Of a stretch of 64,000 nt of DNA, positions 36,915-45,048 are shown one piece after another; positions within the stretch are counted from its first letter, which is position 1; each line of letters opens with the position of its first letter. The DNA comes from Halobacteriales archaeon QS_4_69_225. Lineage in GTDB: Archaea > Halobacteriota > Halobacteria > Halobacteriales > Haloarculaceae. Under the pieces are notes generated by a model that did no database searches, was not told where the DNA came from, and worked only from the letters and a program-made list of their open reading frames with translations. The translations under genes were made by a program, and so were the position numbers. Where the stretch lies: contig PXRL01000007.1 in NCBI GenBank assembly GCA_003020965.1, positions 1-64,000 on the forward strand, written 5' to 3'.

Positions 36915-37514
36915 ATGAGCGACTCGGACCAGCCGACGGTACTCGTCGTCGAGGACGAGCGGGCGTTGATAGAGTTGTACGTCCGGTGGCTCGGCGACGA
37001 GTACGACGTGCGGACGGCGGAGGGGGGCGAGGAGGCCCTCGAGAAGTTCGACGGGGACGTCGACGTCGCCCTGCTCGATCGGCTGATGCCGGGGATGAGC
37101 GGCGACGAGGTGCTCGAAGCGATCCGGGAGCGGGACACCGACTGCAAGGTGACGATGGTGACGGCCGTCGAGCCGGACTTCGACGTCATCACGATGGGAT
37201 TCGACGATTACCTCACGAAGCCGGTCGAACAGGAGACGCTGTTGGAAACCATCGATCGGCTGCTGTCCCGGACGGAGTACGTCGACCTCGAACAGGAGCT
37301 GTACGCGCTGGTCTCCAAGCAGGCGGCGCTGGAGGCCTCCAAGTCGGTCGAGGAGCTACAAAAAAGCGAGGAGTTCGCCGATCTCGAGGAGCGCATCGCC
37401 GAGGTTCGGGACCGACTCGACGAGACGCTGGCCGGAATGCAGGACGACGAGTTCGTCGCGATGGTCCGGGAGCTGGAAGGCGACGGCGGCGACGAGCGGG
37501 AGGGCGGAGAGTGA
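36915..37514 (+). CDS. HalX-domain response regulator
   Basis: A 199-residue regulator: receiver domain (residues 1-~120, VLVVEDERALIELYVRWLGD, phospho-Asp in VDVALLDRLMPGMSG, TMVTAV and the Lys of DDYLTKPV) followed by a HalX coiled-coil region (~125-190, LEQELYALVSKQAALEASKS). HalX proteins are haloarchaeal one-component-like regulators without a classic DNA-binding domain. The stop overlaps the start of the next gene (GTGA), so the two are an operon. AAACTATACC at 36878-36887 is a plausible TATA region. Confidence 0.92.
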   Translation: MSDSDQPTVLVVEDERALIELYVRWLGDEYDVRTAEGGEEALEKFDGDVDVALLDRLMPGMSGDEVLEAIRERDTDCKVTMVTAVEPDFDVITMGFDDYLTKPVEQETLLETIDRLLSRTEYVDLEQELYALVSKQAALEASKSVEELQKSEEFADLEERIAEVRDRLDETLAGMQDDEFVAMVRELEGDGGDEREGGE

Positions 37515-38107
37515 GCTACCGCGTCGAGGGGTTCGGCGGGACCGGTTCCTTCGACGAGGGGACGAGTCTCCTGCTGACCGGGCCGCCGGCGCTGACCGAC
37601 GAGCAGCTCTTCGACGTGGTGACGCCGCGACGCGGCGAGACGGCCGTCATCGTCACCACGAACACGAGCGCCTCGCGGGTGGCCGAGGAGCTGCTGGACC
37701 GCGGCGCCGCCGGCGACCAGGTCGGTATCATCGACTGCACGAGCCAGGAGTCCGACGTCGACGACGACGGCGTCCGGGTCCGGCAGCTGGGGTCGCCGGG
37801 CGATCTCACCGGCATCAGCCTGGAGTTCGCGAAGCTGCTCGACGACGAGGGCGACGACGCGCAGGTCCGGGTCGGCTTTGCCTCGGTGTCGACGGCGCTG
37901 ATGTACACCGAACAGCAGACGCTGTTCAGGTTCCTGCACGTCTTCACCGCCCGCATCAGCTCCGGCGGGATGTTCGGGACCTTCGCGATGGACCCCGGAA
38001 TGCACGACGAACAGGCGTACAACACCATCCGTGCGGTGTTCGACGCCGAGTCGGAGGTCGCCGACGACGGCGTCGCCTCGCTCCGCGGGATGGGCTTCGA
38101 GGGGTAA
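37511..38107 (+). CDS. RecA/KaiC-like P-loop domain protein (DUF7504-like)
   Basis: A 198-residue protein starting GTG (VSYRVEGFGGTGSFDEGTSL). It has the layout of the degenerate KaiC/RecA-like proteins that sit beside haloarchaeal response regulators: LLLTGPPALTDEQLFDVV replaces a true Walker A (no GKT/S), and a Walker B-like VRVGFASVSTALMYTEQQTL is followed by FRFLHVFTARISSGGMFGTF. ATP hydrolysis is doubtful because the P-loop Lys is missing. It is probably a signalling partner of the HalX regulator; the DUF number is from memory. Confidence 0.75.
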   Translation: MSYRVEGFGGTGSFDEGTSLLLTGPPALTDEQLFDVVTPRRGETAVIVTTNTSASRVAEELLDRGAAGDQVGIIDCTSQESDVDDDGVRVRQLGSPGDLTGISLEFAKLLDDEGDDAQVRVGFASVSTALMYTEQQTLFRFLHVFTARISSGGMFGTFAMDPGMHDEQAYNTIRAVFDAESEVADDGVASLRGMGFEG

Positions 38108-38160
38108 CCGACGCCGTCGCCGGTGCCATCCCGTCCCGTCCCGTCCCGCCCCCTCCGGCG

Positions 38161-38979
38161 TCACATTTCGATGCGCTCGACGATCTTCTCTTCTCCCTCG
38201 TGGATGTTGACGGCGACGATGCGGACGGCCTCTTCGATGCCCGAGCGGTGGAGCTTCGACTTCAACAGCTCGTCGACCTGGTAGACGCCGGCGGCGTCGA
38301 CCATCTCGATCTCGGCGGTGACGGGGACGGTGTCGCCGGCATGGAGCGTCACGCTCCGGATGGCCTGACTCGAGATGGTGTTGATGCCGCGGCCGCCCTT
38401 CTCGTAGGGGATGCGCGAGCGGCCGTGTTCCATGTCGAGGGCGTCGGCGACGCGGACGACGCCGGCCTCCCGCGTGAGCGGTTCTTCGGCGGTGTGGTGA
38501 CAGAGGATGGCGTGCAGCACCTCGCCCTTCAGTCGGACTGTCTCGGCGACGTCGTAGCCCAGCTCCGGCAGCAGCCGGTCGAGGACGTCCGCGGCGAGCG
38601 GAATCGAGTAGTAGGGGTGGTCGTCGCGGTGGACGACGTGGCCGATGTCGTGTAGCGTCGCCGCCAGGGCGATGACGACCGGCTCGTCGGCCTCCGGCAG
38701 CCCCTGCTCGCGGGCGCCGTTGAACCCGACGTCGCCACGCTTCAGCAGGTCGTACAGCCGCAGGGCCCGATCCCGGACGATCTCGACGTGCTTCGTTCCG
38801 TGGTCGTTGTACCCCTTCCGGGTGACGGGGTTGACGTTCTGTGCCTCGAGGTAAGCGGTAATCTCGGCGTCGTCCTCGACGGCCGCGAGGGCGGCGTTCA
38901 GCCGGTCGTCGGGGAAGGCGTGGTCGTCGTCGGGGTCGTACGTCCGGGGGTCCGTCTCGGGGCGGTCGGGGTCGCTCAT
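38161..38979 (-). CDS. HD-domain phosphohydrolase
   Basis: A 272-residue metal-dependent hydrolase. HD signature residues are present: H in NDHGTKHVEIV, HD in LAATLHDIGHVVHRDDHPYY, H in AILCHHTAEEP and D in VVRVADALDMEHGRSR. The C-terminal ~70 residues (TVPVTAEIEMVDAAGVYQVD) form an added alpha-beta domain. Substrate unknown; nucleotides or phosphoesters are typical. It is a single gene convergent with the RecA-like gene. Confidence 0.88.
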   Translation of the reverse strand: MSDPDRPETDPRTYDPDDDHAFPDDRLNAALAAVEDDAEITAYLEAQNVNPVTRKGYNDHGTKHVEIVRDRALRLYDLLKRGDVGFNGAREQGLPEADEPVVIALAATLHDIGHVVHRDDHPYYSIPLAADVLDRLLPELGYDVAETVRLKGEVLHAILCHHTAEEPLTREAGVVRVADALDMEHGRSRIPYEKGGRGINTISSQAIRSVTLHAGDTVPVTAEIEMVDAAGVYQVDELLKSKLHRSGIEEAVRIVAVNIHEGEEKIVERIEM

Positions 38980-39023
38980 ACGTCCGAAAGGCCCGGCGCG
39001 CGGAAAAGCAACGGGGCCGCCGG

Positions 39024-39503
39024 TCAGGCGTCGACGACGGCGGCCACGACCGCGTCGTAGTCGGGCTCGCGGGTCGGGTCGTCGGCGACCCAGGCGTCGG
39101 TCACCGTCCGGTCGGGGTCGACGATGAAGACGGCCCGCCGGGCGAGCCCCCCGACGGCGGGCGACTCGAACTCCGTTCGGACGCCGTAGGCGTCGACGAG
39201 CCGCCGCTCGGTGTCGCCGACCAGCGGGAAGTTCAGGTCGTGCCGGTCGGCGAACGCCCGGAGCGCGAACGGCAGGTCGGTGCTGACGCCGTAGAGGGTC
39301 GCGTCGGCCGCCCGGAGCTCCCCGAGCCGGTCGCGGAAGGTCGTCATCTCGGCGGAACAGACGCTGGTGAACGCGCCGGGGAAGAACGCCAGCACCGCCG
39401 GCCCGTCGGCGGTCGCCTCGGAGAGGGTCACGGTCTCGATGTCGCCGTCCGGCAGTGCCGCCGGCGCGGCGAACCCCGGGGCCTCGTCGCCGTCTGCGAG
39501 CAT
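39024..39503 (-). CDS. Peroxiredoxin (AhpC/TSA-redoxin family)
   Basis: A 159-residue thioredoxin-fold peroxidase. The peroxidatic motif is FFPGAFTSVCSAEM (PxxxTxxC) with the Cys at about residue 49; the conserved Arg lies in the GGLARRAVFIVDPDRTV region. No second (resolving) Cys is seen, so it would be a 1-Cys or BCP-like enzyme needing an external thiol. Expected role: peroxide detoxification in the cytoplasm. It is divergent from the first tatA gene. Confidence 0.88.
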   Translation of the reverse strand: MLADGDEAPGFAAPAALPDGDIETVTLSEATADGPAVLAFFPGAFTSVCSAEMTTFRDRLGELRAADATLYGVSTDLPFALRAFADRHDLNFPLVGDTERRLVDAYGVRTEFESPAVGGLARRAVFIVDPDRTVTDAWVADDPTREPDYDAVVAAVVDA

Positions 39504-39603
39504 ACGACCGGTAGCGGCGCCGTCGGCTTGAAGCTAGCCGTCTACGACCGCCCGGACTGACGGGCGGCGAAAGGCCTACAAGCGGGCGCGTGAAGGGAGA
39601 AAT

Positions 39604-39864
39604 ATGATATTCCCACTCCAACTCGGCATCCCCGGCGGTCCGGAGCTGCTGCTGATCGTCGCGGTTGTCGTGCTATTGTTCGGCGCCAGCAAACTGCCGA
39701 AGCTCGCCCGGTCGATGGGGTCGGCCACCGGCGAGTTCAAGAAGGGCCGCCAGGAGGTCGAGGAGGAACTGGAGGACATGCAGGGCGACTCCGGAGAGGA
39801 CGTCGCCACGGAGGCCGACGCCGACGTCGCCACGGAAGCCGACACCGAAGGATCCAACGTCTGA
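39604..39864 (+). CDS. tatA: Twin-arginine translocase subunit TatA/E (copy 1)
   Basis: An 86-residue pore-forming Tat subunit: short N-terminus, one membrane helix (GGPELLLIVAVVVLLFGASK), the FG hinge and a conserved amphipathic helix (KLPKLARSMGSATGEFKKG), then an acidic tail with VATEADADVATEADT repeats. Tat carries most exports in haloarchaea, in agreement with the many RR signal peptides here. A near-identical paralogue follows 57 bp later. Confidence 0.93.
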   Translation: MIFPLQLGIPGGPELLLIVAVVVLLFGASKLPKLARSMGSATGEFKKGRQEVEEELEDMQGDSGEDVATEADADVATEADTEGSNV

Positions 39865-39921
39865 TCGCCGCCCGACGCGAGGAAAAAGCCTATAATCGAT
39901 ACTGAGTTATCCACCGACACG

Positions 39922-40257
39922 ATGCTGAATACGATTCCGCTTCAGCTCGGCATTCCCGGCGGACCGGAGCTGCTGGTCATCCTGTTGATCGCGGTGCTCC
40001 TGTTCGGCGCGAACAAGATCCCGAAGCTCGCCCGCTCGACCGGCGAGGCCATGGGCGAGTTCCAGAAGGGTCGCGAGGAGGTCGAACAGGAGCTGCAGGA
40101 CATGCGCGACGGCGAGTCCGTCGACGACGCCGGCACGGCGACCGGCGCCGGCAACGAACTCGACGCCGACGCGACGACCGGCACCGACGAGGAGTTCATC
40201 TCCGACGCCGAAACCGAGACCGAGACCGAAGCCGAGACCGGGGCCAGCGACAGCTGA
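39922..40257 (+). CDS. tatA: Twin-arginine translocase subunit TatA/E (copy 2)
   Basis: A 111-residue paralogue of the preceding gene: GGPELLVILLIAVLLFGANK membrane helix, NKIPKLARSTGEAMGEFQKG amphipathic helix, and a longer acidic tail ending in a TETETEAETGA repeat. The two genes are a tandem duplication that diverged mainly in the tail. No TatC gene is in the window. Confidence 0.93.
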   Translation: MLNTIPLQLGIPGGPELLVILLIAVLLFGANKIPKLARSTGEAMGEFQKGREEVEQELQDMRDGESVDDAGTATGAGNELDADATTGTDEEFISDAETETETEAETGASDS

Positions 40258-40287
40258 CCGACCGGACGACTCCGTTTTCCGCCGCTC

Positions 40288-40360
40288 GGGCATGTGGCCT
40301 AGCGGACAGGGCGAGAGGTTCCTAACCTCTAGATCGCGGGTTCGAATCCCGTCATGCCCG
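40288..40360 (+). tRNA. tRNA-Arg (anticodon CCT)
   Basis: A 73-nt cloverleaf: acceptor GGGCATG/CATGCCC, D arm GCCTAGCGGACAGGGC, anticodon stem AGAGG/CCTCT around TTCCTAA (anticodon CCT) and T arm CGGGTTCGAATCCCG; no encoded CCA. It lies 30 bp after the second tatA stop. Confidence 0.95.
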
Positions 40361-40377
40361 TGCAACGAGGAGCGAAG

Positions 40378-40709
40378 CGACGAGTGAACCGGAACGGGAT
40401 TCGAACCACGCGAGGCGAGCGAAGCGAGTCTCGCCTCGGGTTCGAATTCCGAGAGACGCCGATGGCGTCTCTCGACCCTCGCGAACCCTGCGGGTTCGCT
40501 CAGTCCCGCCGTACCCGCTTTGCCTCACTTCGTTCGGCTCGCGCACATGCCGACCCTCGCGGCGCCCGGGGCGCTGCTCGGTCCCGCCGTGCCCATGCAT
40601 TGCGAGGCGCGAGCAGAGCGAGCGCCCCGTGGAGGTGAACGGCGAGCGAAGCGAGCCGTGAACGAGTGGAGCGAAACGACGAGTGAACCGGAACGAGACT
40701 CGAACCACG
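40378..40709. repeat. tRNA-Arg T-arm palindrome, direct repeats and triloop hairpins
   Basis: Downstream of tRNA-Arg, GGGATTCGAACC (40396-40407, the reverse complement of its T arm) pairs with GGTTCGAATTCC (40439-40450) around an inner CGAGGCGAG/CTCGCCTCG stem. The 33-bp left flank (40378-40410) recurs at 40677-40709 with two mismatches. Two perfect triloop hairpins adjoin: 40450-40474 (11-bp stem, GAT loop) and 40481-40499 (8-bp stem, TGC loop). No gene is seen in 40361-40831. Confidence 0.85.
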
Positions 40710-40831
40710 GGAAACGACCGCCGGGGGCCTCGCCGGGAAGCCAAACGTTCCGCCGTCCCGTTCGAGCGACGGCGAGCATAACACCGGGCCGGACCGGACG
40801 AGCTTTTGCTCGCGGCCGCCGAACTCCGGGC

Positions 40832-41113
40832 ATGGAACGACCGACCGAGGACGACCTCGCGGCGCTCGTCGGCGGACGGGTCCGACTGATCGTTCCGAAG
40901 CCGCGCGAGGACATGCGGCTCGTCGGGCGCGTTGCGACCGAGGACGACGACCCGATACTGCACGTCGACGGCGACCCGTCGGCCGACCGGTTCGGGGTCG
41001 TCCGGCTCCGGGAGCGGGACCGCGATGCCGTGCTGCGGGCCTACCGGAACGACGGGACGCTGCTGGGACGGGTGAGGCGTCTCGCCGTGCTCGAAAAGTC
41101 GGAAGAGAAGTAG
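40832..41113 (+). CDS. Uncharacterised small protein
   Basis: A 93-residue soluble protein (MERPTEDDLAALVGGRVRLI...). Its pattern of short beta strands (RVRLIVPK, LVGRVATEDDDPILHVDGD, FGVVRLRERD) suggests a small SH3-like or Sm-like barrel, but I recognise no family. The ATG at 40832 is taken because upstream sequence is non-coding repeat. It is convergent with the following HTH gene, with stops one base apart. Confidence 0.6.
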   Translation: MERPTEDDLAALVGGRVRLIVPKPREDMRLVGRVATEDDDPILHVDGDPSADRFGVVRLRERDRDAVLRAYRNDGTLLGRVRRLAVLEKSEEK

Positions 41114-41114
41114 C

Positions 41115-41372
41115 TCAGGCCGCCGCCGGCGTGGCGTCGGCGTCGGCGGACACCGCCGTGTACATCGACTTCCGGGCGTCCATCAGGTAGGCCGATTCCT
41201 CGACGGCGCCGGCGTCCTGGAGCTTGCCGAGGGCGTGGCGGACGGTCCGCTGCGGGAGCAGCGACTCCTCGGCCAACTGCGACTGCGTCAGCGAGCCCTC
41301 GTACTCGAGAGTCTTGTAGACGAGCTTCGCGCTCGGCGGCAGGTCCGCGACCGCGGACTCGGTATCTCTCAT
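41115..41372 (-). CDS. Small MarR/TrmB-type winged-helix protein
   Basis: An 85-residue single winged-helix domain: LPPSAKLVYKTLEYEGSLTQ, SQLAEESLLPQRTVRHALGK as the recognition helix region, then the wing AGAVEESAYLMDARKSMYTA. Haloarchaea have many such MarR-like one-domain proteins; this one matches the ~85-residue group often beside metabolic genes. The start MRDTESAVADL is preferred over an upstream GTG/ATG in a basic non-conserved stretch. Confidence 0.85.
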   Translation of the reverse strand: MRDTESAVADLPPSAKLVYKTLEYEGSLTQSQLAEESLLPQRTVRHALGKLQDAGAVEESAYLMDARKSMYTAVSADADATPAAA

Positions 41373-41448
41373 GTTCGTACACAACGGCGGCCGTCGTTTA
41401 ATCCCTCGGCCGGTTGTGTGCCCCGGCCGCACGGACGTCCGGCCCTCG

Positions 41449-42480
41449 TCACCGACCGTGCCGCGGCGACGCCGGGAGATCGGGGAACAGCCGCGCCACG
41501 TCGGGGTCGTCGACCAGCCGCTCGAACCGCCGGCCCTCGGGGCCGGCGCGACCGACGATGCCCCCCGCCTCGAGGTGTTCGAGGTGGGCGAAGGCCTCGC
41601 CGGGGCCGTGGAGGACGTGAATGTCCGACAGCGATCCGAACAGCTCGTCGGACACTGTCCACGGCGTCGCCGGGCCGTCCGAGAGGATCTCGAGTACGCG
41701 CTCGGTGCGCCGGCGGTGGTGGGCGACGATGTCCGCCGCTCGACCGGGCGGGTCGACGATCGGGCCGCGGTGGCCGGGCCACGCGCGGGTGTAGCCCCGC
41801 TCGGCGACCGCGGCGAGGGTGTCGAGGTACTTCGCCAGCGCGCCGTCGACCCGCGTGTCGGCGCCGCCGACGTTCGGCGTGTAGTACGGCAGCAGTGCGT
41901 CGCCGCTGAACAGCTCCTCGCCGTCCCGGCCGTCGAAGGCGAAGCCCGCGAGGCCGGCGGCGTGGCCCGGCAGGTGGACGGCCTCCAATTCGACGCCGCC
42001 GACGTCGAACGTCGCTCCGTTCTCGAACGGCGTCACCTCGGGCGGCTCGCCGTCGATACCGTCGGTGGCGTCGAGGAAGGCCAGCAGCTCCTCTCGCTTC
42101 GGGTCGGGCATCCCCCACGCGTCGACGCGGTCGCGGAGCCGGTCCTCGGCGGCATCCGTCGCCGCCGGCTCCTGGGCAACCAGCGGGGCGTCGGCCTCAT
42201 GGACGTGGACCGGACAGCCGCTCGCGGCCTGGATCTCGCCGGCCAGCCCGGCGTGGTCGGCGTGGTGGTGGGTCAGAAGCACCCGCTCGACGTCGGCGAA
42301 GCCGAGCCCGCGGGCGTCGAGTCCCGCCCGCAGCTGCCGACGGGTCGCCTCGACGGCGACGCCCGTGTCGATCAGTGTCGTCTCCTCCGTATCGATCAGG
42401 TAGCTGTCGTTGTTCCCCTCGAAGGCGCGGTTGCCGAGCGACACCACCTCGAGATCGAAGCCGAGACCGGGGTCGGTCAC
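41449..42480 (-). CDS. MBL-fold metallo-hydrolase with C-terminal winged helix
   Basis: A 343-residue beta-lactamase-fold hydrolase of the LACTB2-like type. The metal site is visible as LLTHHHADHAGLAGE (HxHxDH), GHAAGLAGF, the Asp of FSGDALLPYY and TRAWPGHRGP for the last His. The C-terminal ~75 residues (VDPPGRAADIVAHHRRRTER, LEHLEAGGIVGRAG) form the winged-helix tail of LACTB2-type proteins. Substrate unknown (thioesters, RNA or lactones in the family). It begins with GTG in a GTGA overlap with a 19-codon upstream reading frame starting at about 42534. Confidence 0.88.
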   Translation of the reverse strand: MTDPGLGFDLEVVSLGNRAFEGNNDSYLIDTEETTLIDTGVAVEATRRQLRAGLDARGLGFADVERVLLTHHHADHAGLAGEIQAASGCPVHVHEADAPLVAQEPAATDAAEDRLRDRVDAWGMPDPKREELLAFLDATDGIDGEPPEVTPFENGATFDVGGVELEAVHLPGHAAGLAGFAFDGRDGEELFSGDALLPYYTPNVGGADTRVDGALAKYLDTLAAVAERGYTRAWPGHRGPIVDPPGRAADIVAHHRRRTERVLEILSDGPATPWTVSDELFGSLSDIHVLHGPGEAFAHLEHLEAGGIVGRAGPEGRRFERLVDDPDVARLFPDLPASPRHGR

Positions 42481-42813
42481 ACCCGACCCGCCTCCGGCGA
42501 GCGCCCGCGGAACCGCCGTTCGACGTCCGTGTCCATATCCGAGACGCGGACGCCCGGCAGCAAAGCCTTTCGTTCCGGTCGCCGTCCGGCGCGGCCGTGT
42601 GTACCGCCGGGAGACGGCGGCCTTTCGGCTACCTTTAGTACCACCGGACGTCGGAGTCTACTCGTGGGTGCTTCTGCCAGGGGTAACCATGCGTCGGCGA
42701 GACACGGACCTGTCCCGGCGCTCGATATTTCGTCGCCCGAGCGTCACACACGGTCGGGGGCCAGGCGAAACGTGTCTCAACCCCCGATCGCGTCGGCACC
42801 GCCCCGGCGGGGT
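42481..42813. other. Intergenic region between the MBL and VOC genes
   Basis: A 333-base stretch without a convincing gene. A short minus-strand frame (MDTDVERRFRGRSPEAG) ends exactly at the MBL start and may be a leader peptide. On the plus strand at about 42689, MRRRDTDLSRRSIFRR looks like the start of a Tat signal but loses coding character within 20 codons, so it may be a remnant. GGCTACCTTTAGTACC at 42627-42642 is a possible promoter for the MBL gene. Confidence 0.4.
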
Positions 42814-43422
42814 TCAGACCCCGGTACCGGTCGGCGCGTCGCCCTCGAACTCGGGCGTCGGGTCCAGGCCCAGTTCCTCGAGGGCCGCCTGCATGTGCTC
42901 GTCGTCGACGAATCCGGCGCCGGCCTCGACCCGCTTGTCGTGGGCCAGTGCCAGCACCTCGCCGCGGCGGTCGTCCGGAATCTCGTACTTCTCGACGACC
43001 AGCTCGACGACGAGCCCCGAGGGGTCCTGGGTGTACAGCGAGTGGAAGGCCCCGCGGTCGAACTCGTTGAAGCCGTAGCCCGCGTCCTCCAGGGCGGCTT
43101 TCGTGTCGTCGAACTCGCCGGAGGCGATGGAAAACGCCAGGTGATGGACGTTGCCGGGGCCGCGGTGGGGCCGGGTCTGGCGGTCCTCGCCGACGAAGAA
43201 GGTGAGAACCCGGCCGTCGCCGGTATCGAAGAACAGATGCGTCAGCTCCGGCGCGTCGAGGTTGGGCTGCTCGAGGACGAGCGGCATCCCCAACAGGTCG
43301 CGGTAGAAGGCGATGGTGCTGGCGGCGTCGCCGCCCATCACCGTCATGTGGTCGGTGCCGGCCAGATGGACCGGGCTGTCGGGCCGCTCTGCGGTGACGT
43401 CGTGCTCCGGGGTATGTTCCAT
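42814..43422 (-). CDS. VOC-family (glyoxalase/extradiol dioxygenase-like) protein
   Basis: A 202-residue protein with two VOC modules in the first ~150 residues: HLAGTDHMTVMGGDAASTIA, FYRDLLGMPLVLEQPN, GNVHHLAFSIASGEFDDTK and the metal Glu in QDPSGLVVELVV. Candidate metal ligands are H (TDHMTV), H (VHHLAF) and E (VELVV). An Asp/Glu-rich C-terminal extension (~50 residues, ALAHDKRVEAGAGFVDDEH) resembles ring-cleaving dioxygenase-like haloarchaeal proteins. Substrate unknown. The ATG at 43422 is supported by loss of protein character upstream. Confidence 0.85.
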   Translation of the reverse strand: MEHTPEHDVTAERPDSPVHLAGTDHMTVMGGDAASTIAFYRDLLGMPLVLEQPNLDAPELTHLFFDTGDGRVLTFFVGEDRQTRPHRGPGNVHHLAFSIASGEFDDTKAALEDAGYGFNEFDRGAFHSLYTQDPSGLVVELVVEKYEIPDDRRGEVLALAHDKRVEAGAGFVDDEHMQAALEELGLDPTPEFEGDAPTGTGV

Positions 43423-43768
43423 ATCCGACGTACGGTCTGGAGGTGCAAGTAGGCTTCTCCGGACGATGGTATCCGCTGTCGTGGGTCCGGCGACCGGCGA
43501 CGATACCCCGCCGAGGGGAAGCGGTGGCGTGCCCATCGTCGCGACGCCCGCGGAGCGGGTCACCGACGTCCCGGACCACGACCACACCTGCGACGCCCGC
43601 GGCCCGCTCGGGGAACATTTCAACCGCGAGCGACCAGCCCGACACCCAACTCGAGGGCGCGATGCACTCCCTCCGGGAGGATTCGAGCGAGGCGATCGCC
43701 GAATAGGTCGTCGTCTTCGTCGACCGGACCTGACGAACGCTTTTGCGCTTGTGTGCACAAACACAGCC
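43423..43768. other. Intergenic region with a possible coding remnant
   Basis: The 346-base gap between divergent genes has no intact gene. A plus-strand stretch ending at 43706 (SDQPDTQLEGAMHSLREDSS, then EAIAE and a stop) has amphipathic, haloarchaeal-like character and may be the tail of a lost gene. CGCTTTTGCGCTTGTG at 43739-43754 may belong to the vapB promoter. Confidence 0.35.
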
Positions 43769-44029
43769 ATGGGAACGAAGACGATCGGGCTCGACGACGA
43801 GGCTTACGAGCGGCTCAAGGCCCAGAAGCGAGAGGGAGAGAGCTTCAGCGATACGGTGAAACGCATCACGGAGACAGTGACGAGGGACTGGCGGGAGGGG
43901 TTCGGCCGCCTCGACGACGAGACCGCGGACCGGATCGCCGCCGCCGTCGCCGAGAGCCGTGAGTCGACCGGCCGGGGGCTCGCCGACAGGCAGCGGCGGG
44001 CGCTCGAGGCGATGACCGACGAGGAATGA
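43769..44029 (+). CDS. vapB: VapB-type antitoxin
   Basis: An 86-residue antitoxin. The N-terminal MGTKTIGLDDEAYERLKAQK followed by GESFSDTVKRIT is a ribbon-helix-helix-like DNA-binding start typical of archaeal VapB (DUF217/UPF0330-like) antitoxins; the C-terminal half is the toxin-binding helix region. It overlaps the vapC start by 4 bp (ATGA). It should neutralise VapC and repress its own promoter. Confidence 0.9.
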   Translation: MGTKTIGLDDEAYERLKAQKREGESFSDTVKRITETVTRDWREGFGRLDDETADRIAAAVAESRESTGRGLADRQRRALEAMTDEE

Positions 44030-44424
44030 AACTGCTCGACACCACGTTCCTCGTCGACTACGAGCGCGGCGAGGAGGCAGTCGCCGGGTACCTCGAAGCG
44101 AACGAGGCGGCCGAGTTCATCACGTCAACGCTCTGCGTCAAGGAACTGGCCGTCAGCAAACACATCGTCGATGACCCGACGTTGGCCGACGTGCTCGCGC
44201 CGTACGGCTGGCTGGAGGTAGTCCCGTTCCGGACCGACCACGCGATCGTGGCGGGCGAGATGGAGGCCGAACTGCACGCCGACGAATCGGTGAACCGAGA
44301 CTACATCGATGCCGTTGCCGGCGACCTGCTCATCGCCGCCGTCGCACGGGCGATGGACGCGACGGTCGTCACGAACGACCGCGACGACTTCGAGCGGTTC
44401 GACGTGGCGGTCGAGGGGTACTAA
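44026..44424 (+). CDS. vapC: VapC-type PIN-domain ribonuclease toxin
   Basis: A 132-residue PIN-domain toxin, expected to cleave RNA (often initiator tRNA or rRNA loops in the family). The acidic active site is visible: D5 in MKLLDTTFLVDYERG, E in CVKELAVSK, D in AVAGDLLIAAVARAM and D in VVTNDRDDFERF. All four acids are present, so the toxin should be active. Its stop overlaps the stop of the convergent glycosylase gene by 4 bp. Confidence 0.92.
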   Translation: MKLLDTTFLVDYERGEEAVAGYLEANEAAEFITSTLCVKELAVSKHIVDDPTLADVLAPYGWLEVVPFRTDHAIVAGEMEAELHADESVNRDYIDAVAGDLLIAAVARAMDATVVTNDRDDFERFDVAVEGY

Positions 44425-45008
44425 CCGACCCGCGTGGCGACGCCCTTCGTCTGCCGGTAGTCGCCGTCGAGAATCGACTCGAGGCGGTCGAGGAGCGCCG
44501 TCTCGTCGCCGTCTTCCCACCGGGCGGGCTCGCCGACCGGCACCACGAGGAAGCCGCGGCCGCGAACCTCCGTCACGTGGAGCGCGTCGGCGTCGTGGGG
44601 CAGTTTCCGGGCCTGCGTCGTGAACTCCTCGAGAACGTACGAGACGGCGTCGTCGCCGACCGGCAGCAGGATGTGTGCGTTGATCGCCCGGAGCTCGGCG
44701 TCGAGGTACCGCTCGAGGTCGACGGGGTCGCCGGGCGACAGCCGCAGGTACGACAGATAGCAGTTCGACAGCGTCGGCTCGACGTCGTAGGCGTCGGCGG
44801 CGAAGCCCGCCGCGTGCAGCACGCCCTGGAGCCGCCGGCCGGCGACGGAGTCGGTGAACGGCACCCCGGTCGCGGCGCCGCCGTGGGTCTCGGCGTCGGC
44901 GCCGACGACGTGGAAGTCGGCGTTCGCGTCGCCGTAGCCGTACACCGCCGGCTCCCCCGGCGCCCGCATCCCGAAGGGATTCGAGCTCCGGTCCGTCACT
45001 CGCTTCAC
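44421..45008 (-). CDS. Uracil-DNA glycosylase superfamily protein
   Basis: A 195-residue protein resembling the haloarchaeal single-domain UDG-like group (NPFGM, YGYGDANADFHVVGADAETH, GVPFTDSVAGRRLQGVL, LSNCYLSYLRLSPGDP, HILLPVGDDAVSYVLEEF). Motif 1 (GDANADFHVVGADAE) and the substrate-loop GVPFT are recognisable. It has no 4Fe-4S Cys cluster. Uracil removal from DNA is likely but not certain, since several clades of this superfamily have other or unknown substrates. Confidence 0.75.
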   Translation of the reverse strand: MKRVTDRSSNPFGMRAPGEPAVYGYGDANADFHVVGADAETHGGAATGVPFTDSVAGRRLQGVLHAAGFAADAYDVEPTLSNCYLSYLRLSPGDPVDLERYLDAELRAINAHILLPVGDDAVSYVLEEFTTQARKLPHDADALHVTEVRGRGFLVVPVGEPARWEDGDETALLDRLESILDGDYRQTKGVATRVG

Positions 45009-45048
45009 GCCGCCCGGTACGGCCGCCCGGGTAAAAAAACGCCGCGCG

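Noticed and set aside
42689-42790. Tat-exported protein starting with an RR motif at 42689
   Set aside because: Coding character disappears after about 20 codons and no mature domain follows.
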